Below are positions 7,289-14,373 of a DNA stretch of 18,679 nt, piece by piece. Within the stretch, counting starts at the first letter, position 1. Each line of letters begins with the position of its first letter. Under the pieces are notes generated by a model, which worked only from the letters and a program-made list of their open reading frames with translations, ran no database searches and had not been told where the DNA came from. Where the stretch lies: the NCBI GenBank assembly GCA_041649335.1, contig JBAZNF010000022.1, positions 1 to 18,679 on the forward strand, given 5' to 3'. A program made the position numbers and the translations under genes. This DNA comes from JBAYGJ01 sp041649335 (GTDB taxonomy: Bacteria; Patescibacteriota; Patescibacteriia; UBA10025; JAHIVO01).

Positions 7289-8722
7289 ATGCCGAAGAAG
7301 TTCTACATCACCACACCGATTTATTACGTCAATGACAAGCCGCACATCGGCCACGCGTACACCACGATTGCCGCTGACGTTTTGGCGCGCTACCACCGGC
7401 AAAAGGGGGATGACGTTTTCTTTTTGACCGGCACGGATGAACACGGCGCCAAAGTGGCCGAGAGCGCGCACAAAGCGGGCATGGAACCTCAGGTGTTTTG
7501 TGACCAGAACAGCGCTTTGTTCCGCGAGTCATTCAAAGCGTTGGATATTTCCTTTGACCAGTTCATCCGTACCACGGACAAGCGGCACGAACGGGCTGTG
7601 CAGAAATTCATGCAGAAACTGTACGACCATGGCGACATTTATGAAGGCGAGTATGAAGGGCTGTATTGCGTGGGGTGCGAAAAGTTCCTGACGGATAAAG
7701 AATTAGTAGACGGTAAATGCCCGGACCACAAAACCGTGCCGCAGCACGTGAAGGAGAAAAATTATTTTTTCAGACTTAAAAAATATTTGTCGGCAGTTCA
7801 AAAACTTATCGAGCAGGATGAAATCCGTGTTTTGCCGGCTAATAAAAAAAGTGAAGTCCTAGGCCTGTTCAAACAGGGGCTGGAAGATTTTTCCGTCTCG
7901 CGCGAGAAAGTGACCTGGGGCATCCCGTTGCCCTTCGACACGAAGCAGAATACGTACGTCTGGGTCGACGCATTGCAGAATTACATTTCCGCGGTCGGGT
8001 ACGGCGATAATGAGATGGAGTTCAATAAATGGTGGCCGGCGGATGTGCACCTGATGGCTCGTGACATCATCAAGTTTCATGCGGTATACTGGCCGGCGTT
8101 ATTGCTGGCCGCCGGACTGGCCACGCCGAAAGTCATTTACGCGCACGGGTTTTTTTCCCTGGACGGCAAAAAGATGTCGAAAAGCCTGGGCAACGTCATC
8201 GACCCGAATGATCTGGTGAAAAAGTACGGAATAGACGCGACCCGGTATTTATTGCTGACCCAATTCCCGTTCGGCCAGGACGGCGATATCAAGGAATCGC
8301 TGTTTACCGAAAAATACAATGCCGACTTGGCGAATAATCTGGGCAACCTGGTCAGCCGGGTGCTGAATATGCTGGAAAAATACAGTGCCGGGAAAATACC
8401 CAAACAGGTGGCGTCACCAGTGAGCCTGGTGCCGATCGGGCAGGACATAGAGGCGATGAAATTTGAAAGCGCTTTGAAAAAAATCTGGGAAGGGATTGAT
8501 TCGGCAAACGCCATCATCGATAACCGGAAGCCGTGGGTATTGGCCAAGGATCCGTCGAAAAAAGCGGAAGTCGATTCGGTCCTGAACGAACTGGCGGCAT
8601 TCCTGTTCGATCTTGCCGGAGTATTGGTGCCGATCATGCCCGTTACGGCCGCTACAATAATCGGCAGCCTGTCTGCTGGGCGCATCACCAAAGGCGAGCC
8701 GATTTTTAAGAGGATAGTTTAA
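7289..8722 (+). CDS. metG: Methionyl-tRNA synthetase
   Basis: A 477-residue class I aminoacyl-tRNA synthetase that charges tRNA-Met. The HIGH motif is HIGH at 19-22, KMSKS is at 295-299, and the connective peptide has one zinc knuckle with C127, C130, C144 and H147. The anticodon-binding helical domain follows (YNADLANNLGNLVSRVLN). It ends after that domain and lacks the C-terminal tRNA-binding (Trbp111-like) extension of longer forms. I chose ATG 7289 because MPKKFYITTPIYYVND is the normal beginning; the upstream in-frame ATG at 7226 lies before the promoter. It heads an operon with cvpA-like, tatD, tatD and rmuC genes; metG next to tatD is a common bacterial arrangement. Confidence 0.97.
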   Translation: MPKKFYITTPIYYVNDKPHIGHAYTTIAADVLARYHRQKGDDVFFLTGTDEHGAKVAESAHKAGMEPQVFCDQNSALFRESFKALDISFDQFIRTTDKRHERAVQKFMQKLYDHGDIYEGEYEGLYCVGCEKFLTDKELVDGKCPDHKTVPQHVKEKNYFFRLKKYLSAVQKLIEQDEIRVLPANKKSEVLGLFKQGLEDFSVSREKVTWGIPLPFDTKQNTYVWVDALQNYISAVGYGDNEMEFNKWWPADVHLMARDIIKFHAVYWPALLLAAGLATPKVIYAHGFFSLDGKKMSKSLGNVIDPNDLVKKYGIDATRYLLLTQFPFGQDGDIKESLFTEKYNADLANNLGNLVSRVLNMLEKYSAGKIPKQVASPVSLVPIGQDIEAMKFESALKKIWEGIDSANAIIDNRKPWVLAKDPSKKAEVDSVLNELAAFLFDLAGVLVPIMPVTAATIIGSLSAGRITKGEPIFKRIV

Positions 8723-8743
8723 CATTTATTAAATAAAAATTAT

Positions 8744-9262
8744 ATGGGCGCATTCACCGTTGTCCTTCTCCTCATCTTTTTCGGTTTTATCGCCGCAGGT
8801 TTCTATTTCGGCATCATCCATACAATCGGTGCGGTGATCGGTGCGGTAGCGGGCGTCTGGATCGCCAGCCATTTTTATCCGGAAATAACCCCGTTTATCC
8901 AGTTTTTTATGATCAAGGGCGCGGTCGCCGACGCAATTTCTTTTATCGTTATTTTATTGGTGGTCAGCCGGCTGATCGGTTTTGTCGTGCATATGCTGGA
9001 TCAGGGGTTCAAGATCATCAAGATCATCCCGTTTGCCTCATCCATCAACCGTCTGGGCGGGGCGATGTTCGGTTTTGTTGAAGCGGCCCTGGTAATCGGC
9101 ACTATTTTATACGTCACGAGCCAGTTCAATATCTCGCCCCAGATAACCGACGCCATAAACAATACGCCGTTTGCCGGCTTGTTGATGAATATCGCAAAAA
9201 TATTATTGCCGCTGATCCCGGTGGCCCTGAAAACTAACCCGATGGACGTCTTACCGATCTAA
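8744..9262 (+). CDS. CvpA-family integral membrane protein
   Basis: A 172-residue, very hydrophobic protein with about four membrane segments (roughly residues 4-22, 26-44, 60-84 and 105-125) and a fifth possible one near 148-162. The glycine-rich first helix pair and the conserved stretch INRLGGAMFGFVEAALVIG (about 101-119) match the CvpA family, named for colicin V export in E. coli but present in many bacteria with an unclear membrane role. The start at 8744 has no SD and follows metG by 21 bases of A/T-rich sequence, so it is probably cotranscribed with metG. The next gene starts three bases after its stop. Confidence 0.8.
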   Translation: MGAFTVVLLLIFFGFIAAGFYFGIIHTIGAVIGAVAGVWIASHFYPEITPFIQFFMIKGAVADAISFIVILLVVSRLIGFVVHMLDQGFKIIKIIPFASSINRLGGAMFGFVEAALVIGTILYVTSQFNISPQITDAINNTPFAGLLMNIAKILLPLIPVALKTNPMDVLPI

Positions 9263-9265
9263 CCT

Positions 9266-10099
9266 ATGGCTTTGGACCTAATTGATTCACACGTACATTT
9301 GGATTTCGGCGAATATGACGGTGACCAGGCTACAGTTGTCAGCCGGGCGGTTTCAGCTGGCGTGAAAAAAATGATTAATGTCGGGTGCGATGCCGACCAT
9401 TTTAAGTCTACGCTGGAGTTGGCCGACAGATATCCGGGCGTGTTCGCGGCTATCGGGTACCATCCGCATGAGGCGGTGGGGATGATGTCGGACGACATGA
9501 AGTCTACCGAGCAGGCTGTCCAACGAGCCGTCGAGGAGCTGGCAAAATACGTGCCGTCGAAAAAATTAGTGGCCATCGGCGAAATCGGCCTGGATTACTA
9601 CCGTTTGGCTCCGGCTGAATCGCAGGACCAGGTGACCGTAAAAAAAGTCCAAAAAATACTACTGACAAAACAGATTGAATTAGCGGCAGTGCACAACTTG
9701 CCCGTTATCATCCACTGCCGTGAGGCGTATGACGGCCTTTTTATTCTGTTGGGCACGTTACCGGGCTGGAAACCGAGGGGGGTGATTCATTGCTTCGAAG
9801 GGACATGGGCAGAGGCGCAAAAATTCCTGTCTATCGGATTCAAGATTTCTTTCACCGGTAACCTGACGTATGAACGCTATTCGGAAACCGTCGAGGCGGC
9901 GCGACGCATCCCGCTTTCGGACATCATGATTGAGACGGACAGCCCGAACCTAACCCCGGTCCCGCTGCGTGGCCAGCGCAACGAGCCGACGTACGTGGAG
10001 TATGTGTGCCGCCGGCTGGCCGAGCTCCGCGGTATTACGCCGGAAGAGGTGGCGGAACAGACTACGGCTAATGCCATAGAATTTTTTAATTTACGGTAG
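9266..10099 (+). CDS. TatD-family metal-dependent hydrolase, copy 1
   Basis: A 277-residue TIM-barrel hydrolase of the TatD family, which are metal-dependent DNases or phosphoesterases. Metal ligands are visible: H9 and H11 (SHVHLD), E106 (GEIGLDYY), H150 (IIHCRE), H175 (VIHCFEG) and D225 (ETDSPNLTP). Length is normal to slightly long, owing to an insert around residues 72-98. It starts three bases after the cvpA-like stop with no SD. Its TAG stop is separated by one base from the ATG of a second TatD gene, so the two are almost surely translated in coupling. The substrate cannot be told from sequence. Confidence 0.93.
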   Translation: MALDLIDSHVHLDFGEYDGDQATVVSRAVSAGVKKMINVGCDADHFKSTLELADRYPGVFAAIGYHPHEAVGMMSDDMKSTEQAVQRAVEELAKYVPSKKLVAIGEIGLDYYRLAPAESQDQVTVKKVQKILLTKQIELAAVHNLPVIIHCREAYDGLFILLGTLPGWKPRGVIHCFEGTWAEAQKFLSIGFKISFTGNLTYERYSETVEAARRIPLSDIMIETDSPNLTPVPLRGQRNEPTYVEYVCRRLAELRGITPEEVAEQTTANAIEFFNLR

Positions 10100-10100
10100 C

Positions 10101-10940
10101 ATGTTAATAGACACCCATGCGCATCTGAATTTTTCCGCGTTCAAAAATGACCTCGATGAGGTCATGGGCCGCATCACTGACTCTGGCATGAAAGTCATCA
10201 ATGTGGGTTCCCAGCTCACTACCAGCAGGCGGGCGGTCGAGCTGGCGAAAAAATATCCGGGCACCTGTTATGCGGCCATCGGCCTGCATCCCATCCACCT
10301 GTTCGAGATGCACGTGGACGTGGAAGAAATGCCGTTCAATTCCCGGCAGGAGGATTATCTAACAGAATCCTACAGGACGCTGGCCCTTCGGCCGGGCGTG
10401 GTGGCCGTCGGCGAGGTGGGGCTGGATTATTTCCAGAAACCGGATGATGTATCAGTCACGGATTTTAAAATGAAGCAAAAATGGGTGTTTCTGCGGCAAC
10501 TCAAGCTGGCCAAGGAATTGCAGTTGCCCGTCATTTTGCATTGTCGGGGAGCGCAAGTGGACATGCGTCGGGCATATCTGGACATGCTGCAAGTCATGAC
10601 AGAGGCGGATTATTTCCGAGCAGTGGTGCATTGTTTCACGGCGGACTGGGAGATAGCAAAAAAATTTGTCGATATTGGATGTATGATCTCGTTTACCGGC
10701 ATTATTACCTATCCAAAAACAGATAAGCTGACAACAGTCGTTAAACGCTTGCCGATGGAAAAAATCATGGTGGAAACGGACTGTCCGTACCTGGCGCCGC
10801 AGATCGTCCGCGGCCAGCGCAATGAGCCGCGGTTCGTACAGTATGTGGCCGGCCGTATTGCCGACATCAAGGGTTTGTCGTACGATGAGGTGGAGGAGGC
10901 GACCGGGAACAATGCGTTACAATTTTTTAACCTGAAATAA
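10101..10940 (+). CDS. TatD-family metal-dependent hydrolase, copy 2
   Basis: A 279-residue paralogue of the previous gene with the full ligand set: H6 and H8 (THAHLN), E105 (GEVGLDYF), H147 (ILHCRG), H177 (VVHCFT) and D227 (ETDCPYLAP). Both copies share the C-terminal signature RGQRNEP followed by a Y/F-V-E/Q-YV pattern, yet they differ over most of their length, so the duplication is old or the two came from different lineages. The start is one base after the previous stop, and its TAA is directly followed by the ATG of the rmuC-like gene. There is no SD. Confidence 0.93.
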   Translation: MLIDTHAHLNFSAFKNDLDEVMGRITDSGMKVINVGSQLTTSRRAVELAKKYPGTCYAAIGLHPIHLFEMHVDVEEMPFNSRQEDYLTESYRTLALRPGVVAVGEVGLDYFQKPDDVSVTDFKMKQKWVFLRQLKLAKELQLPVILHCRGAQVDMRRAYLDMLQVMTEADYFRAVVHCFTADWEIAKKFVDIGCMISFTGIITYPKTDKLTTVVKRLPMEKIMVETDCPYLAPQIVRGQRNEPRFVQYVAGRIADIKGLSYDEVEEATGNNALQFFNLK

Positions 10941-12008
10941 ATGGACATTTTATTGATCATACTTATTGCCGTCATACTTGCTGGAATTATCGGCCTGTTT
11001 TTCATGCTCCGCCGTTCACGGGGCCAGCCCGTCGACCAGAAAGACCTGACCGAAAAAATGGTCCGGCTGGAGGAGCGCATCGGCCAGTTGAACGAGAAAA
11101 GCACGGAAATCACCCGTACACTGGACAGTAAGTTAGGGGAATCAACCCGCGCTTTGCAGGAACAGTTCGGCCAGTCGGCCAAGATCGTCCGGGATGTGAC
11201 CGAACGCCTGACCAAGCTGGACGATACCAACAAGCAGGTACTGAATTTTTCCGACCAGCTGAAGAATCTGCAGGACATCCTCCAGAACCCGAAACAGCGG
11301 GGGATATTAGGCGAATATTTTTTGGACAACCTCCTGAAGAACGTGTTGCCGCCGGGTTCGTACCAGATGCAATATAAATTCAAGGACGGCGAGATTGTTG
11401 ATGCGGTGGTGAAGATCAAGGACCGGCTAGTGCCGGTTGACTCGAAGTTCAGCCTGGAGAATTACAACCGCCTGGCGGCCACGCATAATGAGGAAGACAG
11501 GAAGGTTCTGGAAAAAGCGTTCGTCAATGACCTGAAGATCCGCATCCAGGAAACCGCCAAGTACATCCGGCCGGCAGAGAATACGCTGGACTTCGCGTTC
11601 ATGTTCATCCCTTCGGAGGCGATATATTACGACCTGCTGGTCAATAAGGTCGGGGCCATCACCGAAGACACGGAAAACCTGATCCAGCGCGCGGCCAACA
11701 AGTACCACGTCATCATCGTTTCGCCGACGTCGTTTTTAGCCTACCTGCAGACCGTGCTGGAGGGATTGCGGGCCATGCAGATAGAGGAATCGGCCAAGGA
11801 GATCAGGAAAAATGTGGAACAGCTGGCTAAACACATTTCCAGCTATGACACATATATGCAGAAACTCGGCCAGCATCTCGGCACGACGGTGAATACCTAC
11901 AATACTGCTTACAAAGAGTTCAAAAAAGTGGACAAAGATGTCCTGAAAATTGCAGACGTCGGCGGTTCTATCGAGCCGCTGGAAATAGAAAAGCCGAAGG
12001 AGGAGTAA
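10941..12008 (+). CDS. rmuC: RmuC-like protein (PD-(D/E)XK nuclease-related)
   Basis: A 355-residue protein. Residues 3-22 form one membrane helix, residues about 30-115 a long coiled coil, and residues about 118-300 the RmuC domain with a nuclease-like core: E125 (GILGEY), D154 (IVDAVV) and D167-S-K169 (VPVDSKF), matching the E...D...DxK pattern of PD-(D/E)XK folds. RmuC proteins limit DNA inversion or rearrangement at repeats; how they do so is not well known. It is shorter than the E. coli protein. The ATG touches the TAA of the preceding tatD gene. The 3' end carries the AAGGAGG that seems to serve the next gene. Confidence 0.9.
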   Translation: MDILLIILIAVILAGIIGLFFMLRRSRGQPVDQKDLTEKMVRLEERIGQLNEKSTEITRTLDSKLGESTRALQEQFGQSAKIVRDVTERLTKLDDTNKQVLNFSDQLKNLQDILQNPKQRGILGEYFLDNLLKNVLPPGSYQMQYKFKDGEIVDAVVKIKDRLVPVDSKFSLENYNRLAATHNEEDRKVLEKAFVNDLKIRIQETAKYIRPAENTLDFAFMFIPSEAIYYDLLVNKVGAITEDTENLIQRAANKYHVIIVSPTSFLAYLQTVLEGLRAMQIEESAKEIRKNVEQLAKHISSYDTYMQKLGQHLGTTVNTYNTAYKEFKKVDKDVLKIADVGGSIEPLEIEKPKEE

Positions 12009-12020
12009 ACGATAGCGTTT
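11997..12020 (+). promoter_or_regulatory. Distant SD bridged by a hairpin before the HD-domain gene
   Basis: AAGGAGG (11997-12003) lies 17 bases before the ATG at 12021, too far for normal use. A 5-bp hairpin, AAACG (12007-12011), loop ATAG, CGTTT (12016-12020), fills 14 of those bases and abuts the ATG. If folded, the effective spacing falls to three bases, as in the known case of phage T4 gene 38. Confidence 0.4.
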
Positions 12021-12950
12021 ATGCGGCAAACGATCGAACAATCAATTCCCAGCCAGGCGGAGGTAGGGGGTGTTTCTATCAGGGAAATGGACACGTTTAC
12101 TCACCGGCTGGAAAAACTTCCGGACCACATGAAGGAAGCACTTGGACCAGAAGAACGGGAGATGTTACGGCAGGTAAACGAAAAGGATCCGATAACGTTT
12201 GAACATTCGTTGGCCGTGGCGAGAATCGTCGATACGGAATGGCCGGCTTTTTCGAATGACTTGAAGCGGGAAGGGATTTCATATAAAGACATGGCCAGAG
12301 CCGCGGCGCTGCATGATGTCGGTAAGGTGGCTCTGCCGGACTGCATCCTAAAGAGTACGCTGGAAGATCAGCAGCTGGCTGATATTTTTTTTCAATTCGT
12401 GCGTGAGCAACCGGACCTGGCAACGGAGATTATGAGGCAAAAAGGAAGGTTATCGGAAAAGCGCACCATCGATGACGTGTCCCGTGACGCTTTGGAGCGT
12501 ATGGACCATCGGGACGTTTTGCCCCTGAATTTCTTATATCGGAACGATCCCGGGGCCATGGCGGAGATAGTCCAATGCGGCCTGGACCCGCACCAGACGT
12601 TTATGGATGCCCTACGGACCCACGAGCACAAGTCGAGGGATTTTATCAGCCGGAGTTCGCTGTCAGACCGTGAAGTGGTGGCGGCATTGGCCGGTTCGCA
12701 CCATAATTATAACGCTGATGCGGAGGTAAAATACCCGCGTGGCAGCGAGATGCTGACATTGTCGGTGACCGCCAGCGAACTGCTGCATCTCAGCGACGTG
12801 TTCCAGGCCATGACCGGACACCGGCTGTACCAGAAGCCGTTAACCGAATCGCAGGCGCTGGAAGAAATTTTGCAAATGGCTGATCAGGGTTTGTTTCATA
12901 AGGAAGTCGCCAATCGGTGGGTGGCCGAATATAAAAAACGCCTCTCGTAG
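12021..12950 (+). CDS. HD-GYP-like phosphohydrolase domain protein
   Basis: A 309-residue soluble protein. H62 and H98-D99 (ALHDVGKVALP) give the HD signature, with further His at 201/203 and HH at 227-228. The region LHLSDVFQAMTGHRLYQKPLT (255-275) is typical of HD-GYP domains, which often hydrolyse cyclic di-GMP. However, the HHE..DG.GYP motif is changed to HHNYNADAEVKYP (227-239), so substrate choice may differ. No GGDEF gene lies in the window. It may instead act on another nucleotide. The start at 12021 depends on the hairpin-bridged SD; a downstream ATG at 12087 is possible. It closes the metG operon, and a terminator overlaps its stop. Confidence 0.78.
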   Translation: MRQTIEQSIPSQAEVGGVSIREMDTFTHRLEKLPDHMKEALGPEEREMLRQVNEKDPITFEHSLAVARIVDTEWPAFSNDLKREGISYKDMARAAALHDVGKVALPDCILKSTLEDQQLADIFFQFVREQPDLATEIMRQKGRLSEKRTIDDVSRDALERMDHRDVLPLNFLYRNDPGAMAEIVQCGLDPHQTFMDALRTHEHKSRDFISRSSLSDREVVAALAGSHHNYNADAEVKYPRGSEMLTLSVTASELLHLSDVFQAMTGHRLYQKPLTESQALEEILQMADQGLFHKEVANRWVAEYKKRLS

Positions 12951-12965
12951 GAAAGGCGTTGTTTT
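12937..12965. terminator. Bidirectional terminator overlapping the end of the HD gene
   Basis: AACGCCT (12937-12943) and AGGCGTT (12954-12960) pair perfectly around a 10-nt loop that contains the TAG stop of the HD gene. The + strand tail is GTTTTG; the minus strand tail is six T, so it is the stronger terminator for the minus-strand gene ending at 12987. Confidence 0.75.
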
Positions 12966-12986
12966 GAATCACTGGCCGAATGTTGT

Positions 12987-13571
12987 TTATGGCCCGTCGC
13001 GTTCAAACCTTGAGGGGGGTACGGTATCAGTAGCCGGCATCGTGTCCGTCGGATCAAGGGGCGGCCAGACGGAAAATGTTTTTCCATCGGTACACAGCGT
13101 GACTTCGCCGGAAGCGTTGACGGTCAGGCTGCCGTTTTCGGTCAGGTAGCGGTAGGCCCGCAGGCCGGTGTCCAGACAGTGGACGGCCTGGACCATCGGC
13201 ATGTTCGTTTCGCTGGCGATGGTGAAGAGACAGGCACAGAGGGTGTAACAGGTGTCATCGTCGCTGTTTTTCGGATGGGGCATGAAGACGATCCTGGCGT
13301 CCGGGTCCGATGTCAGCGCCGAAGAGGGGAGTGTGGCGTGGTGCAGCGAGCCGAACTCCATGATGGTCAGTCCGAAATTGTCCGTCGGCAGGTGGTAATC
13401 GTACGGTTCCTGCTGCATCTCAGTCGCCAGGATGGAATCAAGAACGGAAAATTCCGTGAAAATAGTTTCGACGGTGATATGCTGCTGTTCGCACTAGGTG
13501 GTCAGATTGGTGTCCGTCTTCCATTCGACGGGGCAGGTAAAGGCAGTCACGACCATGATGGCAAAGAACAT
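12987..13571 (-). pseudogene. Unrecognised gene with an in-frame amber codon near its 5' end
   Basis: From ATG 13571 the minus strand reads 25 codons (MFFAIMVVTAFTC... a short hydrophobic start), then TAG at 13494-13496, then stays open in the same frame for 168 more codons to TAA at 12987-12989. The upstream part has a strong promoter (13617-13645) and an AGGAGG SD, while the first ATG after the stop (13418) has no clear SD. This suggests a 194-codon gene broken by a nonsense change. The later part has two paired-cysteine regions (CYTLCAC) and a beta-rich end (GSLTVNASGEVTLC). I do not recognise the family. A 25-codon leader peptide followed by a separate gene, a base error in the assembly, or readthrough are other options. 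Confidence 0.55.
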
Positions 13572-13616
13572 AGCGGTAGCCTCCTAAAAATGTTTGGTAT
13601 CCAGTGTAATTCACAT

Positions 13617-13645
13617 ACTATAGAGTATTCGCTAAAGTTCGTCAA
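13617..13645 (-). promoter_or_regulatory. Promoter of the amber-interrupted gene (TTGACG - 17 bp - TATAGT)
   Basis: On the minus strand TTGACG (13640-13645) and TATAGT (13617-13622) are exactly 17 bp apart, one of the best promoters in the window. It reads toward the ATG at 13571, which also has AGGAGG upstream. Confidence 0.7.
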
Positions 13646-13660
13646 AGCTGTGGCGGGCAG

Positions 13661-13689
13661 TTGACGTCTAGGCGTCGGTGCTCTATGAT
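13661..13689 (+). promoter_or_regulatory. Promoter of the 13741 gene (TTGACG - 17 bp - TATGAT)
   Basis: TTGACG (13661-13666) and TATGAT (13684-13689) at 17-bp spacing. The -35 box is identical to, and 15 bp away from, the divergent -35 box of the minus-strand gene, so the two genes share a compact control region. Confidence 0.7.
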
Positions 13690-13740
13690 GCTGAATTGAA
13701 CTCGTTAATGATCAGCTCTTTTTATCTAAGGAGGATTTTC

Positions 13741-14097
13741 ATGGGTATATACGTCCAGCCCCAGGAAGTGATCCTGCGCCGGCTGTGCGGCGCGGTGAGG
13801 CGGGCTTGCCGCCGTCGGGACATCGGGTACGATACCATTTTTGCAGACCTGGAACTCGGTGCGATTGACCCTACCAGCATCTGTTTGAACGTATCGGAAG
13901 ACCTGAATTTGCCCGAGTTTCCGCCAGAAATTGTAAACTCCATACCGACAATCGACGATTGTCAGGGTATCCTGCCTCCAATGGCTTCGGGCACGCGCCG
14001 ATGGAACATGACTTTGCGCCAGCTCAGCGTCACCATGACCGTATGGCTTTCCACAAAGCATCCGCCCGTAATTCAAGCATTAGCCAAGACCTCATAA
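13741..14097 (+). CDS. Unrecognised small protein with faint acyl-carrier-like stretch
   Basis: A 118-residue protein. The ATG at 13741 follows AAGGAGG with six bases between, which fixes the start; an upstream ATG in frame at 13678 lies before the -10 box. Residues about 7-75 loosely resemble an acyl carrier protein: an amphipathic helix, then DLELGAIDPTSI (36-47), then a segment like the acidic second helix, then PTIDDC (67-72). The serine that would carry phosphopantetheine is replaced by proline, so carrier function is unlikely and the match may be chance. The C-terminal 40 residues are not recognised. A strong promoter and a terminator overlapping the stop make it a single-gene unit, divergent from the amber-interrupted gene. 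Confidence 0.6.
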   Translation: MGIYVQPQEVILRRLCGAVRRACRRRDIGYDTIFADLELGAIDPTSICLNVSEDLNLPEFPPEIVNSIPTIDDCQGILPPMASGTRRWNMTLRQLSVTMTVWLSTKHPPVIQALAKTS

Positions 14098-14110
14098 AGA
14101 GGTCTTTTTT
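14086..14110 (+). terminator. Intrinsic terminator of the 13741 gene
   Basis: AAGACCTC (14086-14093) and GAGGTCTT (14099-14106) form a perfect 8-bp stem around ATAAA, followed by four more T. The TAA stop lies in the loop. Confidence 0.85.
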
Positions 14111-14151
14111 AATCATTTTATCTAAGATTAGCCATTTATACCAATAATAAA

Positions 14152-14168
14152 AATCAAGGGCCTTGATT
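14152..14168. promoter_or_regulatory. Palindrome overlapping the ATP synthase -35 box (possible operator)
   Basis: AATCAAGG (14152-14159) and CCTTGATT (14161-14168) are perfect inverted repeats around one G. The right half contains the -35 hexamer TTGATT. Size, symmetry and place fit a dimeric regulator site. It is not followed by a T run, so it is unlikely to be a terminator. Confidence 0.5.
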
Positions 14169-14191
14169 AATGCGCTACAATGGCGTAGAAT
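14163..14191 (+). promoter_or_regulatory. ATP synthase operon promoter (TTGATT - 17 bp - TAGAAT)
   Basis: TTGATT (14163-14168) and TAGAAT (14186-14191) with a 17-bp spacer. Transcription would begin near 14198, leaving a leader of about 175 nt before the first gene. Confidence 0.6.
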
Positions 14192-14197
14192 GGAGCC

Positions 14198-14373
14198 GCA
14201 TTGTGGATATTTTGAGAAAGTATTGATATCGAAGCCAAGGGGTAAAATGGTCGTTTTTTAACGAAAACGAGCCACCAACAACCGGCCGATCTGCTGAGGT
14301 AAGCGGGTTCGTACGTTGCTTGGACCCTGGGGGCTCGACTCTCCCGGAACATTTTTATCGTAGAGAAAATACT
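14198..14373 (+). other. Leader of the ATP synthase operon with several possible hairpins
   Basis: No reading frame of note. Possible stems are TCGTTTT with AAAACGA around 14251-14270, GGGTTC with GGACCC (one G-U) in about 14306-14328, and a GC-rich seven-pair stem, CTGGGGG with CTCCCGG, near 14327-14347, followed by AACATTTTTATCG, which could act as a weak terminator or attenuator. No known riboswitch or leader family is recognised. Confidence 0.4.

Noticed and set aside
13494..13496. Genome-wide reassignment of TAG as a sense codon
   Set aside because: TAG ends several well-defined genes here (tatD copy 1 at 10097-10099, atpB at 15485-15487, atpE at 15834-15836, HD gene at 12948-12950) at the expected lengths.
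13678..13740. Longer version of the 13741 gene from ATG 13678
   Set aside because: That ATG precedes the -10 box at 13684-13689, and the AAGGAGG points to 13741.
14320..14350. Stem with a loop like a tRNA T-arm, suggesting a tRNA or the end of a tmRNA
   Set aside because: No matching acceptor, D or anticodon arms are found upstream, and no tag-peptide frame or tmRNA 5' end is seen; it is better read as a simple hairpin in the leader.
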